Positions 56,601 to 64,000 of a stretch of DNA of 64,000 nt are shown in pieces. The notes under the pieces were generated by a model. That model was not told the DNA's origin, ran no database searches, and saw only the letters and a list, made by a program, of their open reading frames with translations. Numbering within the stretch: the first letter of the stretch is position 1; each line of letters opens with the position of its first letter. The position numbers and the translations under genes are program-made. The DNA comes from Microcaldota archaeon (GTDB lineage Archaea; Micrarchaeota; Micrarchaeia; Anstonellales; Anstonellaceae), in NCBI GenBank assembly GCA_026413765.1, contig JAOAKI010000001.1:70325-134324 (forward strand). The letters run 5' to 3'.

Positions 56601-59217
56601 CGATTTTGTTTCAAACTATGATGCACTTCGCGCAAGGGGATATAACTTTTTGGATGTCCGGAACGGCCTTGGCATCCTGCTGAGAGGCGACAAGAAAGGT
56701 AATCTGCCTTTGTTGGAATATGACCCGACCATACTTTCTCAATATCGTTACAATTCCGAAATCGTAAAGAAAGGCGAAGTGCGAGACCTTGGGGCACTGT
56801 TTGCAAGGATAGCAGACTCTCCTTACGTTTATTTGCCTTCAGGTGTGGTGGTGCTTTCAAAATTCACAGATTCATCTGGCAGGATCAGCTGGTTATACGG
56901 TGCGCCTCTGAAATCCAAAGAAGTGGAAAGAGTGTACAGAGAGGCGCTGCAAGACCCCACTTTCAGCCGAACTTCTGAACTATCCAACAAGCTTGTAGGT
57001 TTTGATAAAGACGGCAACTACCGTCCGTCTACCCAACTTATCAAAGTGATCTACGCAAAAGACTTGCAGGAGATCAAAAACAATCCAGACAATTTCTTTG
57101 GATATGTTTCACCCTTTGAAAAATTCAGGAGCAGGATACGTACTGGGCTTCACAAACTTGGGGAGCTGTTTGGCGAGATGTATTATTCTGCGACCGACTA
57201 CCGTGCATCACAGCTTGAAAAATGGTATGCTGCCCAATATCAGATGCGCATGATTCTTGATTCTTATGAGCGCTCTTTTGCCCGTTACATGACGCCTGGC
57301 ACCAAAAGATATGATCCGTCATCTTATATTGAGGATTTGAAATCAGAGGGCCTCAAAACAAATGACCAGCTGCGCATTCGCGTAGCAAACACAATGGAGA
57401 AATTGAAAAGAGGGGAAGGGGGCTGGCTTGACACATTGCGCGCCACTTTTGATGGCTTTAGAAGAAATCTTGCTGCCAAAATAGTCAACGAAGTTGCCGA
57501 GGCGGAATCTGCCTGGTATGCCGCAAAGCTTGAGCTGAGGGCAATCGAGAAGCTGAAAAATGAAGGGGCAATTACAAAAGATGAATATAAGACTCTAAGA
57601 GAAGAAGCACTCTCTAAGATCAGCGGCCTTAAAGAGTCGTACAAAGAGCTAAAAGAAGAGTACAAGCAATACAACGAACTGGCGCGCTATTGGGCAAGCA
57701 GCCACGACAACACTTACGGAACCGCAAGAAACATTTTCAAGGTTCTGCCCGTCTTTACCTCAATTTTTGACAGCAAATTTGTTCAAGGTGCAAAAATAGA
57801 TTATTATTTCATTACCGAATCAAGCGCAATGAGGGATCCGCGCACAGCGACAGGCGCAGGCGTTGGACTTGACTATTCGTTTTATGTCGGTTACCAAACC
57901 GGTCAGACGGTCTATGAAAGGCCAAGATTCTGGACGACAAACGCATTGTGGGAAGAGCAGCTTCGCCTTCCACTTATGTTGTCTTATGCTGTCCACAAAT
58001 GGTTCTATCCTGCAGTAAGCCAGGCGACACGCGACAGAAGCCACTATCCTTCCTATCTTGAGATGGATGCTTTGTATCCAGGCAGGCCGCATAATGAAAG
58101 CCGACTCGGAAAGCATGATCTGTTCATGCCGATGGTCTTGGCTCCTCTAAGAAGGCATTACAGCTCAGATTATTGGAGAACGCGCTTCCAAGCTCTGCTT
58201 GATTTTTCAGGCGCATCCTCACTAATAGGGGCGTATTTTTCAACCTCTCCTTCTCAGACCGAGGCTTCTTTCTTTAGAAGAACAATGGAAAAAATGTTCT
58301 TGCCAAGTCCGCACTATTCAACTGAAGCGCGATTCTTGCTTTCTCAGAGGACATTAGACCAGTTCAAGATGCTTGATGAAGCAAGAGAAAAATATTCAGA
58401 AGTAAAAGAGGCAATCGATACATACATCAACTCAATTGATGGCTCTGAAGCACAAAGGAAAGCTTTAGAAACCATATCTAAATATGTAGAGATTTCGGAC
58501 CGAAGGCCAATTGGCGTCCAGCGTGGAGTTTCAGGTTCGGATATGGAGGAAGATGGCTCGCGGAATCGTTTCATGAACCTTTATGTTGGCTTCCACCAAA
58601 ACATCTGGAAGCCAACCGTTCCAGGGTTGATGGATACTGATCCGATCAGCGGCAAATGGAGGGCATTCCCGCAGACCGCTATGGAAGTCTACCGGGCTCC
58701 AGAAGAAAGCAAGCTTGACAATCTAAGGCAATTCAACCTGCCAACTTATGATGAAAAGACTGGCCGGTTTGTCTTGACTGAGCAGCTTCACAATTATGAT
58801 GACGCAATGCGGGAGGTATACAAGCGCGAAAGTACTCTTTTGATTCATTTGCTGAAGTACCAGCACGAGCTGCAAAGCTATACAATCCTCAACAGCCCAG
58901 CTGTTCTTGTCGCATCGCCTGGCATTGGTTCAGCTCTTGCATTCAACATTAGCAGATTTTTCCTAAGCAAGACTCGGCTCGGCTCTTCGATTACTGAAGA
59001 GGAAGCTTCATTCTCCGAGCGATTTTTCACCCAGAGTTGGTACAGTTCTATTGCAAAAAGATGGGCATTAGCTAAAAACTCTTGGAATGAATTATTAGAA
59101 AGCACGTTAATCTCTCGTTTATCTGGCGCTTCAAGGAAAAGCAGGCTAGAGGAAGATGCCTTAAAACTTGCTATTTACAGCTATAGCAATCTGTCTTCGA
59201 GAGGGTATCTATTATGA
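53614..59217 (+). CDS. Giant (1867 aa) membrane-anchored protein
   Basis: Signal peptide, about 190-aa Cys-containing extracytoplasmic region, TM LCFPLALLLSLLIAAMYYAG, then about 1600 aa of mostly helical, charged sequence. Confidence 0.88.
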   Translation: MATKSTHAFLIIIFILSAFVQCSFSFEVVSEGKDKTFIELSVENKTVIAKISYYNLSYYSKQMPQNYPNIDQRLGTLPPEFFQPPSRPYSEEFFRVKRENLSNASIYFVVLYNGQQLNITDENGNEKCSPAPKTDEAGKTNCTVTHFLFGGQVKEVDSEKSCILVKASFLGEQIDKKTYKPSSQTVILCPKPSASALSRFGSSLALILSSNNLFINSLCFPLALLLSLLIAAMYYAGRNPLSLFDLTTPKLPHLRSFKMKSKASPQMMRSVARKYAQLQVRAAKSASKALAEVIRVRGKYEGKRKEEILLEVLKAKAKVHHLFHDLKHSIEASKGKGLTDAQIRNFERRLAALFGTAPEGRRAFKIWKKNVEMTLPFIQLYNAAYQTYSMTASGRGLSNSLVSRAIVTPLFNKLTKVSVYLEELKGIRAIGKIPIVKNVINTPTRIFDAIAQHRSSRLGALNLRRELIGGAVYTILNRLNMVDKAKNFMQKSGIEAFFKWTHKWSFDSFVAKHDLYNRKFRELYDPVENVRKLSIDAYNIAYHDLLRKLTFSLPTKMTMGEILVSMQNSIKDKKRNDQLKDDFRKLIDALENNRNINLDTVLKIARELKLSEKDVSFIRRVVELQDQWGKIQQALEAIMNKPYESHYYRLKALYDLAVKYGIDLKLGEDLNKWKDYEENVIRKIMLARMENGTYKPITWADVRNEFRSGASTRDIQTKFGGIVSKAEYERRMLELRNRVLSSTDAKTLKDNTIGTILTIRDSINAKINSTGPTTLFSHIYADALGSNPTAFYLNRRLAELGLGDIKVKNLDEFEIFFFRGTMSESLRRRLERIAADNKRTVDDLLKDIMVEALRFQVSANIANIRIAELIFGDTASRKSVFSDIFGSRAEKQMKGMIKLHEQLEYSFQRISFNYSPYDLQKEALFNQLRVSERSAGFFIWGTKRGGSNADSVMWLLDSTFKHNADAVGMLRAFYNNLINRESRFYDEKFAQKIKEGDFVSNYDALRARGYNFLDVRNGLGILLRGDKKGNLPLLEYDPTILSQYRYNSEIVKKGEVRDLGALFARIADSPYVYLPSGVVVLSKFTDSSGRISWLYGAPLKSKEVERVYREALQDPTFSRTSELSNKLVGFDKDGNYRPSTQLIKVIYAKDLQEIKNNPDNFFGYVSPFEKFRSRIRTGLHKLGELFGEMYYSATDYRASQLEKWYAAQYQMRMILDSYERSFARYMTPGTKRYDPSSYIEDLKSEGLKTNDQLRIRVANTMEKLKRGEGGWLDTLRATFDGFRRNLAAKIVNEVAEAESAWYAAKLELRAIEKLKNEGAITKDEYKTLREEALSKISGLKESYKELKEEYKQYNELARYWASSHDNTYGTARNIFKVLPVFTSIFDSKFVQGAKIDYYFITESSAMRDPRTATGAGVGLDYSFYVGYQTGQTVYERPRFWTTNALWEEQLRLPLMLSYAVHKWFYPAVSQATRDRSHYPSYLEMDALYPGRPHNESRLGKHDLFMPMVLAPLRRHYSSDYWRTRFQALLDFSGASSLIGAYFSTSPSQTEASFFRRTMEKMFLPSPHYSTEARFLLSQRTLDQFKMLDEAREKYSEVKEAIDTYINSIDGSEAQRKALETISKYVEISDRRPIGVQRGVSGSDMEEDGSRNRFMNLYVGFHQNIWKPTVPGLMDTDPISGKWRAFPQTAMEVYRAPEESKLDNLRQFNLPTYDEKTGRFVLTEQLHNYDDAMREVYKRESTLLIHLLKYQHELQSYTILNSPAVLVASPGIGSALAFNISRFFLSKTRLGSSITEEEASFSERFFTQSWYSSIAKRWALAKNSWNELLESTLISRLSGASRKSRLEEDALKLAIYSYSNLSSRGYLL

Positions 59218-61421
59218 GGCTACTGCTTGCGATTGCTGTGCTTTTTTTCTTTTTTGGCTGCACTCTCAACGTTCCTGCTTCCGAAAAATTTGCAGCCTCC
59301 ACTCTTGCAGTCGGCAGGTTTTCGCCTGCAGATGAGATGGTCTGTCAGCCACTCAATGACTCAAGGCCTTGCTACTGCATGGTCTGCGAAAACAAGACAA
59401 CTTGGTCATCCATCTTCCCTGAAAAGATGCGCAAGCTTATGGCTTTTTTCGATTCGACTTTGCACAAGGGTAATTGCACCTTTATGCACTGCAATATGAC
59501 TGATTTTGTCAACATCATAAGCGAAAAAGAGCGCTATCAGATGCGCTCATTCATGCTCGGAATCGGTCCCTCCGCAAGCGCGGTTGATAACGCAAATCTT
59601 TTCTGCAATTATTCTCTCCAGCTTTCTTTCAAATGGCTGAAAGGCTCTGTGTTTAATAGCCCAGAGATCCCAAGCCCGCGATCAGCAAAATGCTGGCTCG
59701 AGCGAAATATCCTCCCAGTCTACCTATATTACACCGAAGGCAAAAACATCGACGTATGGAGGACTGCCCAGATTGCGCAAGCATTCAATGATGTTGGGCC
59801 GGTGCTTCTTTCCACCGAAGTCTGGTTCGATCCAAATGATCCTCAAGCAATCGAAGGCATCAAAGGACAAATTGACGCAATAAAAGCAAATTGCAACAGC
59901 TGTCTCGTCGTTCTCATGCTGAACGGATCAATCCAAGATCGAAAGCTTGTCTTAGAGAAAATATTCGGTAGAGGGGACATAAAGACTGGAGCAGGATTCA
60001 GCCCATATTACCAGAAAGTAGATGTTGTCGGATTTGGTTTTCTTGCAAACGATTATCCAACCTGCAATCCAGTTGACGTCATTGGGGAGAACTTTCTTTT
60101 TTCAAGATTTGTTTTGAAAAAATACTCGAAGCCGACTCTTTGGGCGTATGTAGGAGTAAGTAAAGGAAATAATAGTTTTGGCACATGCAGCTGGGATGAA
60201 GAGGCAGTGCATAACTTTTATCAGCAGCTTTTTGCAAGCATCCAAGCAATGTCAAGCTCAGGGATTATTGGCGTCGGCTTCTATGAGTTTTCAGACTATG
60301 CAGGCCCACTTCCTTGCGACAACAAAATTCAGGGATGCGAGTTTGGCCTTTTGGATTCTTTTGGAAACCAAAAGCACCCAGCAATCAACACATGGTCTTC
60401 CCTTTGCCAGTATTTTGGCACTGTGCAGTTCAGAAGCCCGCTTATCTTTTCAAGAAATGGCTACGGCTCGGTTTGCGACCCTATGCAACTGCAGAATAAC
60501 AAGATGTTTACAGCGATTTCTTTTGAACTAAATAGCGGAAAGCCTCTGCCAAATTCTATTGTTCCTACAGCCCCAAAAGAAAAATATCTTCGCTGTAGCG
60601 ACATTTGTGTTTCCGACGTGCCGCTGAATGATTGGCAGATTTTCGACAACACTGGAGACACATTCGATTCTGCCCATTGCGATCTCTACCCATTCATAGA
60701 GGAATTAGCAGAAGAAAAAGAAATCAGCGCCTTGTTTTTCAGAGCAATAGTTGAGCAGGAAAGCAACTTCAACCCATACGCAGTTTCTTGCATAGACCAA
60801 AATTCGCCAAATTGCAATCCTGCAAACCTTTCTATTGCAGAGATTTGCCGGCTGGCAAACCTTTCTGATGACTGCGGCCAAGTGGTAGGCGGAGGCAGCT
60901 CCTGTCCGGCAGGCATGAAGCCGTGTGCATTTGGCATTGCGCAATGCATTGCTTACCCCGGCAAATATTATGTCCAGCGCGGGATTGACCTTCCGCTTGA
61001 AATCCGAAATTGCGGAAAAAGCAAGAAAGGCATAGATTACAATCCATTTGATCCGCAGGATAGTGTTTGCTGCGGAACTTCTGTTTTGAAATATTATCTG
61101 GACATTTCACCATCAGCAGGCAGAAACTTTGTCCAAAACAACTGGAACACGCTTACTTCCTGCCCGCAAGGCATCAAAGATGACAAGGAGTGGGTAGCTT
61201 ATTTCTTGGCTGCTAACACCTATTATGGCTATCCTAATGATTTTTCAGGCTTCCTATCTCAGCTTAACAATTGTCAAGGCCAACAAAATTACATTTCCTA
61301 TCTGAGAAGCAAGGGATACTCCTATGCAGCACGTGTACTTTCCCGCTACCTTGACGCTATAGACAAGTGCGGCTCGGATTGCCCTGGAAAAGCCGTACAG
61401 ATAGCCTCCAATCCTCCTTAA
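59214..61421 (+). CDS. Lipoprotein with glycosidase-like central region and C-terminal SLT/lysozyme-like domain
   Basis: Lipobox FFFFGCTLN; GVGFYEFSDYAGPL...FGLLDSFGNQKHPAINTW; FFRAIVEQESNFNPYAVSC...CAFGIAQ...WVAYFLAANTYYGYP. Confidence 0.8.
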   Translation: MRLLLAIAVLFFFFGCTLNVPASEKFAASTLAVGRFSPADEMVCQPLNDSRPCYCMVCENKTTWSSIFPEKMRKLMAFFDSTLHKGNCTFMHCNMTDFVNIISEKERYQMRSFMLGIGPSASAVDNANLFCNYSLQLSFKWLKGSVFNSPEIPSPRSAKCWLERNILPVYLYYTEGKNIDVWRTAQIAQAFNDVGPVLLSTEVWFDPNDPQAIEGIKGQIDAIKANCNSCLVVLMLNGSIQDRKLVLEKIFGRGDIKTGAGFSPYYQKVDVVGFGFLANDYPTCNPVDVIGENFLFSRFVLKKYSKPTLWAYVGVSKGNNSFGTCSWDEEAVHNFYQQLFASIQAMSSSGIIGVGFYEFSDYAGPLPCDNKIQGCEFGLLDSFGNQKHPAINTWSSLCQYFGTVQFRSPLIFSRNGYGSVCDPMQLQNNKMFTAISFELNSGKPLPNSIVPTAPKEKYLRCSDICVSDVPLNDWQIFDNTGDTFDSAHCDLYPFIEELAEEKEISALFFRAIVEQESNFNPYAVSCIDQNSPNCNPANLSIAEICRLANLSDDCGQVVGGGSSCPAGMKPCAFGIAQCIAYPGKYYVQRGIDLPLEIRNCGKSKKGIDYNPFDPQDSVCCGTSVLKYYLDISPSAGRNFVQNNWNTLTSCPQGIKDDKEWVAYFLAANTYYGYPNDFSGFLSQLNNCQGQQNYISYLRSKGYSYAARVLSRYLDAIDKCGSDCPGKAVQIASNPP

Positions 61422-61426
61422 AAAAA

Positions 61427-61858
61427 TCAGTGCTTTATTTTTGTGTTTTCTCTTGCCCTTTCAAGCTCAAGCGTCTGCCTTGTTCTCAGTATGTCTTTCG
61501 GGAAGTGCCTGCCACGCATCATGAAGTTGCGTTCATACGTTTTGGCTTCAAACTTAGAGGCGATTATTTCTGCCCCTGACTCTACATCGAATTCCTTGCA
61601 AGAAAAGATGTCCACGCTTGCAAAGTTTTTTTCAGGAAAAGTATGGATGCTGATGTGCGATTCTGCTATCAAGACTATGCCAGACACCCCCCAATCTTCT
61701 GGCTTGAGGCCGCTGTATGTGAATGTATACGGCGGCATTATTTTGGTCATCCCGATCATTTCGGGCAGCTCGTTCAAAAAATTGTATATAAAATTTACAT
61801 CTTTCAGCTTTTTTTTGTTGCATCCATACATGTCCAAAGTCAGATGCGGTCCAAACAT
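61427..61858 (-). CDS. speH: S-adenosylmethionine decarboxylase proenzyme
   Basis: FGPHLTLDMYGC, AESHISIHTFPEKNFASVDIFSC. Confidence 0.93.
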   Translation of the reverse strand: MFGPHLTLDMYGCNKKKLKDVNFIYNFLNELPEMIGMTKIMPPYTFTYSGLKPEDWGVSGIVLIAESHISIHTFPEKNFASVDIFSCKEFDVESGAEIIASKFEAKTYERNFMMRGRHFPKDILRTRQTLELERARENTKIKH

Positions 61859-61885
61859 TTGCCTTGTCCTCCCTTCCCCCCGTCA

Positions 61886-61934
61886 GAAGGTTAAACCTTC
61901 AATAGAGGAAATGCGTTTTTTATCTAATTAGATA
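61886..61934. promoter_or_regulatory. Two palindromes in the speH upstream region
   Basis: GAAGGTTaAACCTTC (61886-61900) and TATCTAATTAGATA (61921-61934), the latter abutting TATA-like gtatatataaat. Confidence 0.55.
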
Positions 61935-62034
61935 GTATATATAAATCTTTCTATTTTTCATAAAAAAAGGAACTCTTTAATCTTATTTTGCTAAAAAATA
62001 AGCTCTTATAGCACTCTTTTTAAAAAAAATAAAT

Positions 62035-62093
62035 CTAATAACGCTTTTAATTTATTTAAATTTGCTAATAACATTTTTAATTAATTTAAACAT
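62035..62093. repeat. Imperfect 30-bp-period tandem duplication in AT-rich spacer
   Basis: ctaataacgcttttaatttatttaaattt / ctaataacatttttaattaatttaaacat. Confidence 0.6.
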
Positions 62094-62224
62094 ATTTTTC
62101 CTCGTTTTTTTCAAAAACAGCAGTCTATTGTCTATTTTAAAAGGATTCTGCCATCTTATATCTTTGTTTCGCTTTGCTTCGTCGTATTTTGATTTTGTTC
62201 CATTTGAAACATTCTGGCTATTGT

Positions 62225-62563
62225 TCAACTTTTGCCCCGCTCCTCCTCTGCCTTCTGCCCGGCTTTAAAGATCGTGCCTGAAGAAACAATCGGTTCCATT
62301 CTTGCTTTTTTGCTGCTCCATTCGGTCAAGCAGGCCATGCAAAAAATCGCTTCAGCATGTCTGTCTTTATGGCAGCGGATGATGCCTCTACCATTTTGGT
62401 AATTTATAATTTTGAAACCCAACCCAGAAAATCCAAGCTCTCCAAAAAAAGAAAGGAAATGCCGATATATCAAATTTTTTGCCGCCTCTTCGGTAGGCGG
62501 CTGACCGTCCACTGACAGCCTGAAAGCAATATACCTTTTCTTGAACGCACCAATCACCTTCAT
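62225..62563 (-). CDS. rnp2: RNase P protein component 2 (Pop5/Rpp14 family)
   Basis: KKRYIAFRLSVDGQPPTEEAAKNLIYRHFLSFFGELGFSGLGFKIINYQNGRGIIRC; ATG 62563. Confidence 0.85.
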   Translation of the reverse strand: MKVIGAFKKRYIAFRLSVDGQPPTEEAAKNLIYRHFLSFFGELGFSGLGFKIINYQNGRGIIRCHKDRHAEAIFCMACLTEWSSKKARMEPIVSSGTIFKAGQKAEEERGKS

Positions 62564-63015
62564 TTTCTTGCACCGCAAAGCTCCTCTATCGATTTTTTTG
62601 AGGCTTCGATTTCGTTGGGTCTCAACCCAACCACCTTCATGAAAGACTCGATCTCTTTTGCATTTCTGAGCATGTTGGGCTCTTGTGCAAGAGTAGCAAA
62701 CACCATCCTGCAGCCAGTCCTTCTGCACATCTCAACCAAAATCTTCATTTTTGAAAGGACAATCCCGCGCCTTATTCCTTTCTGATATGCTACGTCTGAA
62801 AACGAAAGCAACACCGCACTGCCTAAACTTGCAAGCTTTTTGAGCTCGCCTTCCTTAAATTCGTAGCTCTCCCTATAAAAAATCGCCTTTCTTTTTTTTT
62901 CGATCGCTTGGTTTTTGTCGCAGAAGTTTTTCAAGCGGCTTGATGATATTAGCTGTTTTATGCCTAAAGGCGGCTCTAGCCCATCTGCACAAACAATGTC
63001 AAGCATCCAGTTCAC
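62560..63015 (-). CDS. rnp3: RNase P protein component 3 (Rpp30 family), short
   Basis: SSRLKNFCDKNQAIEKKRKAIFYRESYEFKEGELKKLASLGSAVLLSFSDVAYQKGIRRGIVLSKMKILVEMCRRTGCRMVFATLAQEPNMLRNAKE; context next to Pop5 and L15e. Confidence 0.75.
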   Translation of the reverse strand: MNWMLDIVCADGLEPPLGIKQLISSSRLKNFCDKNQAIEKKRKAIFYRESYEFKEGELKKLASLGSAVLLSFSDVAYQKGIRRGIVLSKMKILVEMCRRTGCRMVFATLAQEPNMLRNAKEIESFMKVVGLRPNEIEASKKSIEELCGARK

Positions 63016-63512
63016 TTCTGCCTCAGTTTCATTCTGCCTTTCTTGCCTGCAGAGGTCAGTCCTCTGAATGCTCTGCCTTTTTGAGAATTTTGCAAAAGCT
63101 TCCTGTCAACCAAAATCACTTCAAAGTATTTTTTGGTGCCGTCCTGCCCTACCCAATAGGAGTTCAGTACCTCTAAGTTGGAAAATGCTCGCGCAGCTTT
63201 TTCTTCTGCTATTCTCTGGAGCGATTTGCCTGGCGAAAGATAGGCTATATTTTTGGCAGGTTTTCTGCCTCCTCTTGGGTGCCTTCTCTTTCTTGACCCC
63301 CTCCCTACTGCAACACGCGCCATCACATAGCCTTCTTTTGCTTTATAGCCTAGCGTCCTTGCTCTCGCAAGATTTGTAGGCTTGTCGATTCTTACAACTG
63401 TCCCAAGCTTTCTCCATTCTTGGAGCCTCTTTCGGTATATCAAAGACCGATTCTTGTACTCCTCCTGAAACGCCTTTTGTATGTATTTGTATATGCCCAC
63501 ACGAACCACCAT
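63012..63512 (-). CDS. rpl15e: 50S ribosomal protein L15e
   Basis: YKYIQKAFQEEYKNRSLIYRKRLQEWRKLGTVVRIDKPTNLARARTLGYKAKEGYVMARVAVGRGSRKR. Confidence 0.96.
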   Translation of the reverse strand: MVVRVGIYKYIQKAFQEEYKNRSLIYRKRLQEWRKLGTVVRIDKPTNLARARTLGYKAKEGYVMARVAVGRGSRKRRHPRGGRKPAKNIAYLSPGKSLQRIAEEKAARAFSNLEVLNSYWVGQDGTKKYFEVILVDRKLLQNSQKGRAFRGLTSAGKKGRMKLRQK

Positions 63513-63597
63513 CTCTCTTGATCTGCTTTTAGGCGCTTTAATGTAGGCTTAAAGCAAGCCAAGCGCAAGAAGGGTTGTGCCACAAAACTTATATTAA

Positions 63598-63963
63598 TCA
63601 TTGCCCTGGTGGCAACACAAACTGCTGCTGACGATAGACTATCGCATCGCCAGCTGCTGTTCGCTCGCCTAACATTAGTATTATCCTGTTTGAAGCGCCG
63701 TCCGCCCTGTATCTTCCAATTATGATTGCCTCTCCTTTTGCGGCTTTCTCCACAAGCTTTTCTATCCCAGGCGCAAGCTCGCAGAATGCAAATGCGGCGG
63801 CGTCAGTCAGAGGTAAACGCAGGTTGGTACCATCTGCAGTTATTGTCAAATTCTTGAAATCAAGAACTACTTTTCCACCCTTCGTCTGCAACATCGTCTC
63901 CATGATTTTCTGGTGCATATATGCTATTTGCTTTGAAAGCCTCTTTTTTGCGATTTGCCGCAC
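63598..63963 (-). CDS. Hypothetical protein, possibly 5'-truncated at window edge
   Basis: ORF starts with GTG; the frame remains open (RLYSLKSNIGKI) to the window end. Confidence 0.55.
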   Translation of the reverse strand: MRQIAKKRLSKQIAYMHQKIMETMLQTKGGKVVLDFKNLTITADGTNLRLPLTDAAAFAFCELAPGIEKLVEKAAKGEAIIIGRYRADGASNRIILMLGERTAAGDAIVYRQQQFVLPPGQ

Positions 63964-64000
63964 TATCTTGCCGATGTTGGATTTGAGGCTATAAAGCCGA

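Overview
The window reads as a compact archaeal chromosome segment. Evidence: SBDS, the exosome proteins Rrp4/Rrp41/Rrp42, proteasome alpha, L15e, L37Ae, Rpb12, fibrillarin, Dph2, translin and intron-bearing tRNAs. The class III signal-peptide pilins (GQAAMEYLMTYGWALL) suggest a DPANN-type lineage, which is inference only. Most of the sequence is housekeeping: an exosome/proteasome superoperon, purA, acdAB, smc, glnA/Lrp, pyrH, dph2, ppsA, secDF, speH, and L15e with two RNase P proteins. A type IV pilus-like operon lies at the left edge. The most unusual part is about 46.5-61.4 kb. There, six tandem translationally coupled paralogous polytopic membrane proteins on the minus strand face, across a short divergent promoter region, a 1867-aa membrane-anchored protein and a lipoprotein with an SLT/lysozyme-like domain. 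I propose this as an undescribed envelope-spanning or secretion/contact apparatus, with only a loose analogy to VirB6/TrbL plus VirB1. Other notable signals are a tRNA-Lys with two introns (one in the T-loop), a cystine-knot-like insertion in one of the six paralogs, several promoter-proximal inverted repeats, a frameshifted HAD gene and a metal-motif-less MBL-fold lipoprotein. No database search could be run. Family calls rest on motif recognition.
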